A stretch of DNA of 41,607 bases from Oscillospiraceae bacterium (GTDB lineage: Bacteria > Bacillota > Clostridia > Oscillospirales > Acutalibacteraceae): NCBI GenBank assembly GCA_031271865.1, contig JAISUW010000009.1, forward strand, positions 1 through 41,607, in the 5' to 3' direction. Positions within the stretch are counted from its first letter, which is position 1. Each line of letters begins with the position of its first letter. The position numbers were made by a program, and so were the translations under genes. The notes beneath the pieces are model-generated. The model had not been told where the DNA came from, made no database searches, and worked only from the letters and a program-made list of their open reading frames with translations. This document shows, one piece after another, positions 39,976 to 41,607 of the stretch.

Positions 39976-41430
39976 TCACTCCACCAATAGCAACTGTGAT
40001 TCTTCTTCAGGAAGCTCGACCTTGTCGAGCTTCCTGTTCATTGCTCTGGTGCGTGTTGTAATGAGTGCTTCCAAGTCCTTGTCGGCGGACTGTATACGCT
40101 CCTGCGCCTTGCGGAGGCTTGTCTCAAACTTAGCGAACTCCTCCTTGACAGAGGACAGCACCCGCCAGGCCTGCGCACTTTGCCGCTCAATCTGGAGCGT
40201 TTTGAAGCCGATTTGCAGGGAGTTCAACAGTGCGGCCAGTGTCGTCGGACCCGCCAGGATGACTTTAAAATTCCGCCGCAGTTCCTCATGCAAACCGGGC
40301 AGTTGCAAAAGCTCCGCAAACAAACCTTCGGTCGGCACAAAGAGAATCCCGAAGTCTGTCGTGTGCGGCGGCGCGATATACTTCGAAGCGATGTCGCCCG
40401 CAAACTTCTTAATATCGGATGTCAGTTTCTGTCGACCTGCGTCAAGCAGTGCTTTGTCGCCGGAATCATAGCCCTGCTGAATCAGGTCATAGCTCGCCGT
40501 TGGGAACTTGGAGTCAATGGGCAAGTACAGTTCCTCGCCCTCACCTTTCCCCGGGAGCTTTACGGCGAACTCCACCCGGTAGCCGCTCCCTGGAACGGTC
40601 ACGATATTCTCAGCGAACCGCTCCGGCGGCAGGATGTCCTCCAAGATGTGCCACAGCTGTACTTCTCCGAAGATGCCCTTCTTCTTGACATTGGAGAGCG
40701 TATTCTGCAAATCGCCGACCTTGCCGGCAAGCGTCTGCATCTCCCCCAGACCTTTGTGGACGCTCTCCAACTGCGCCTGCACAGTCCGGAACGATTCGCC
40801 CAGACGGGTTTCCAACGTCTTTTGCAGCTTTTCGTCCACGGTCAGCCGCATCTGCTCCAGCTTCTCCTCATTGGAATGCCTGATATTCTCGAAAGCCTCA
40901 TACTGTCTCTGCTCCGCCTGCTGCTGGCGTTGGAGGAGTCCGGTGACGGCCTCTGTCAGCTTGCGTTCTATCCCCTCCAAGCGGGCGGAAGTCTCCGAGC
41001 GCATACTGTCTGCACCCTGTAGCTGCTGCGTCAGAATGCCGCGTAGGTTCTCCCCGATGAGCCGCATCACCCCATCTAAGCGGCTGTCCAATTCGTTGCG
41101 CAGAGCACCCTGCGCCCCCAGCAACTCCTGCCGTTGCTTCGTAAGCTGCTGCTCCGCTGCCTCGCGGTTTTGGAGAAAGGCTTCCCCGGTGCTCCTTTGG
41201 TTCTCGGACAAGCGTTCCAGCAGAGCGGTTCGGAGGTTTTCCGTCATCAATTCCTGCTTGGCGGCTTTCTCGGATAAGGCGGTCAGGGTCGGGGTATAGT
41301 CCTGCCCACGCGGCGGTCCGGACAACCGCACCAGAACCAAAATGCCGACAATCAATGCCCCTAATGCCAAAACGGCGGCGCTGAGAAGTAAGACAAAGTT
41401 GATAAAGCTCACCCTTTCAAATCGGTTCAT
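39976..41430 (-). CDS. rmuC: DNA recombination protein RmuC
   Basis: RmuC-family protein thought to limit DNA inversions at short repeats. The 484-aa protein has an N-terminal membrane segment (residues ~9-34), a long coiled coil (~50-250, Gln/Glu/Leu/Arg-rich) and the RmuC nuclease-like domain (~260-440) with KKKGIFGEVQLWHILEDILP, LPIDSKFPTASYDLI and GILFVPTEGLFAELL. ATG 41430 has no ribosome binding site and lies only ~12 nt from the predicted transcription start, so the transcript is almost leaderless; the longer open frame to the window end runs through promoter and terminator. Confidence 0.92.
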   Translation of the reverse strand: MNRFERVSFINFVLLLSAAVLALGALIVGILVLVRLSGPPRGQDYTPTLTALSEKAAKQELMTENLRTALLERLSENQRSTGEAFLQNREAAEQQLTKQRQELLGAQGALRNELDSRLDGVMRLIGENLRGILTQQLQGADSMRSETSARLEGIERKLTEAVTGLLQRQQQAEQRQYEAFENIRHSNEEKLEQMRLTVDEKLQKTLETRLGESFRTVQAQLESVHKGLGEMQTLAGKVGDLQNTLSNVKKKGIFGEVQLWHILEDILPPERFAENIVTVPGSGYRVEFAVKLPGKGEGEELYLPIDSKFPTASYDLIQQGYDSGDKALLDAGRQKLTSDIKKFAGDIASKYIAPPHTTDFGILFVPTEGLFAELLQLPGLHEELRRNFKVILAGPTTLAALLNSLQIGFKTLQIERQSAQAWRVLSSVKEEFAKFETSLRKAQERIQSADKDLEALITTRTRAMNRKLDKVELPEEESQLLLVE

Positions 41431-41448
41431 ATGTACGAATATAAGTAC

Positions 41449-41477
41449 ATTATACCATAGATACGCAGCGTTGTCAA
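41449..41477 (-). promoter_or_regulatory. Sigma-A promoter of rmuC
   Basis: On the minus strand TTGACA (41477-41472) and TATAAT (41454-41449) are 17 bp apart with an extended TGG. The start would fall near 41442. Confidence 0.92.
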
Positions 41478-41506
41478 GGGGGAAATCGCAGACTGCAACC
41501 CAAAAG

Positions 41507-41543
41507 TAAAGAAAAAAAACTCCCGCCTGCGAGAGGTGGGAGT
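41507..41543 (-). terminator. Terminator of a minus-strand gene beyond the window
   Basis: On the minus strand ACTCCCACC-TCTCGCA-GGCGGGAGT (41543-41519) is followed by TTTTTTTTCTTT. The gene it ends lies outside the window; the last 64 bases hold no feature that I can identify. Confidence 0.88.
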
Positions 41544-41607
41544 GTGAGCGCACCGCAAAAACCGAACAAAGAACGAAGCGGGGAATGTGGGGCGTGGCGG
41601 CTAACAA

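Noticed and set aside
41431-41607. Extension of rmuC to the window edge (543 codons)
   Set aside because: The frame passes through a perfect promoter and a strong terminator, and ATG 41430 gives the family-typical membrane-anchored start.

Overview
The window looks like chromosomal DNA of an anaerobic, spore-forming Firmicute of class Clostridia, probably an Oscillospirales/Ruminococcaceae-type gut bacterium. The grounds are an S10-spc-alpha ribosomal cluster in Firmicute order, a sporulation sigma-E gene with a Spo0A-type promoter, zinc-type S14, L36 and S4, near-consensus sigma-A promoters with 17-bp spacers, strong AGGAGG ribosome binding sites and moderately high GC. Genus cannot be fixed from the sequence alone.

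Layout. 0-5.4 kb: housekeeping genes (nnrD, a lipoprotein, dtd; then on the minus strand trmL, a YgjP-type metalloprotease, a small XRE regulator and sigE) followed by tRNA-Lys(CTT). 5.4-7.4 kb: a minus-strand pair (GH105 glycosidase and sugar-phosphate isomerase/epimerase family protein) for uronide or sugar use. 7.4-13.7 kb: an accessory stretch with a tandem double-palindrome repeat, a promoter plus 41-codon leader ORF plus hairpin, a secreted repeat protein, two tiny hydrophobic Cys-tailed peptides, two unknown membrane or secreted proteins, and a lipoprotein with a trypsin-like protease domain. 13.7-17.7 kb: a lipoyl-less E2 acyltransferase and a recA-recX-rimO operon with overlapping genes. 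17.9-21.7 kb: an ECF transporter S component, a 720-aa unknown protein and a metallophosphoesterase.

21.7-38.2 kb: a nearly unbroken ribosomal supercluster: promoter, ~350-nt leader, then rpsJ-rplC-rplD-rplW-rplB-rpsS-rplV-rpsC-rplP-rpmC-rpsQ-rplN-rplX-rplE-rpsN-rpsH-rplF-rplR-rpsE-rpmD-rplO-secY-map-KOW protein-infA-rpmJ-rpsM-rpsK-rpsD-rpoA-rplQ. adk, usually between secY and map, is missing; a palindromic repeat triplet lies there. S3 and L17 carry long low-complexity tails. 38.2-39.9 kb: eda and kdgK, the last two steps of hexuronate/KDG catabolism, which fit functionally with the distant GH105 pair. 40-41.4 kb: rmuC on the minus strand, then a terminator from a gene outside the window.

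The most interesting non-standard signals are: (i) a spoIIG-like promoter for sigE with a 22-bp spacer and tandem Spo0A-like boxes 10 bp apart, although spoIIGA is not adjacent; (ii) three families of short dispersed or tandem intergenic repeats, two of which sit directly after stop codons in the transcribed orientation; (iii) the leader-ORF/hairpin unit at 7.6-7.85 kb; (iv) the S3 and L17 extensions; (v) a pair of miniature hydrophobic proteins. I did not find a CRISPR array, transposase, prophage or obvious defence system.
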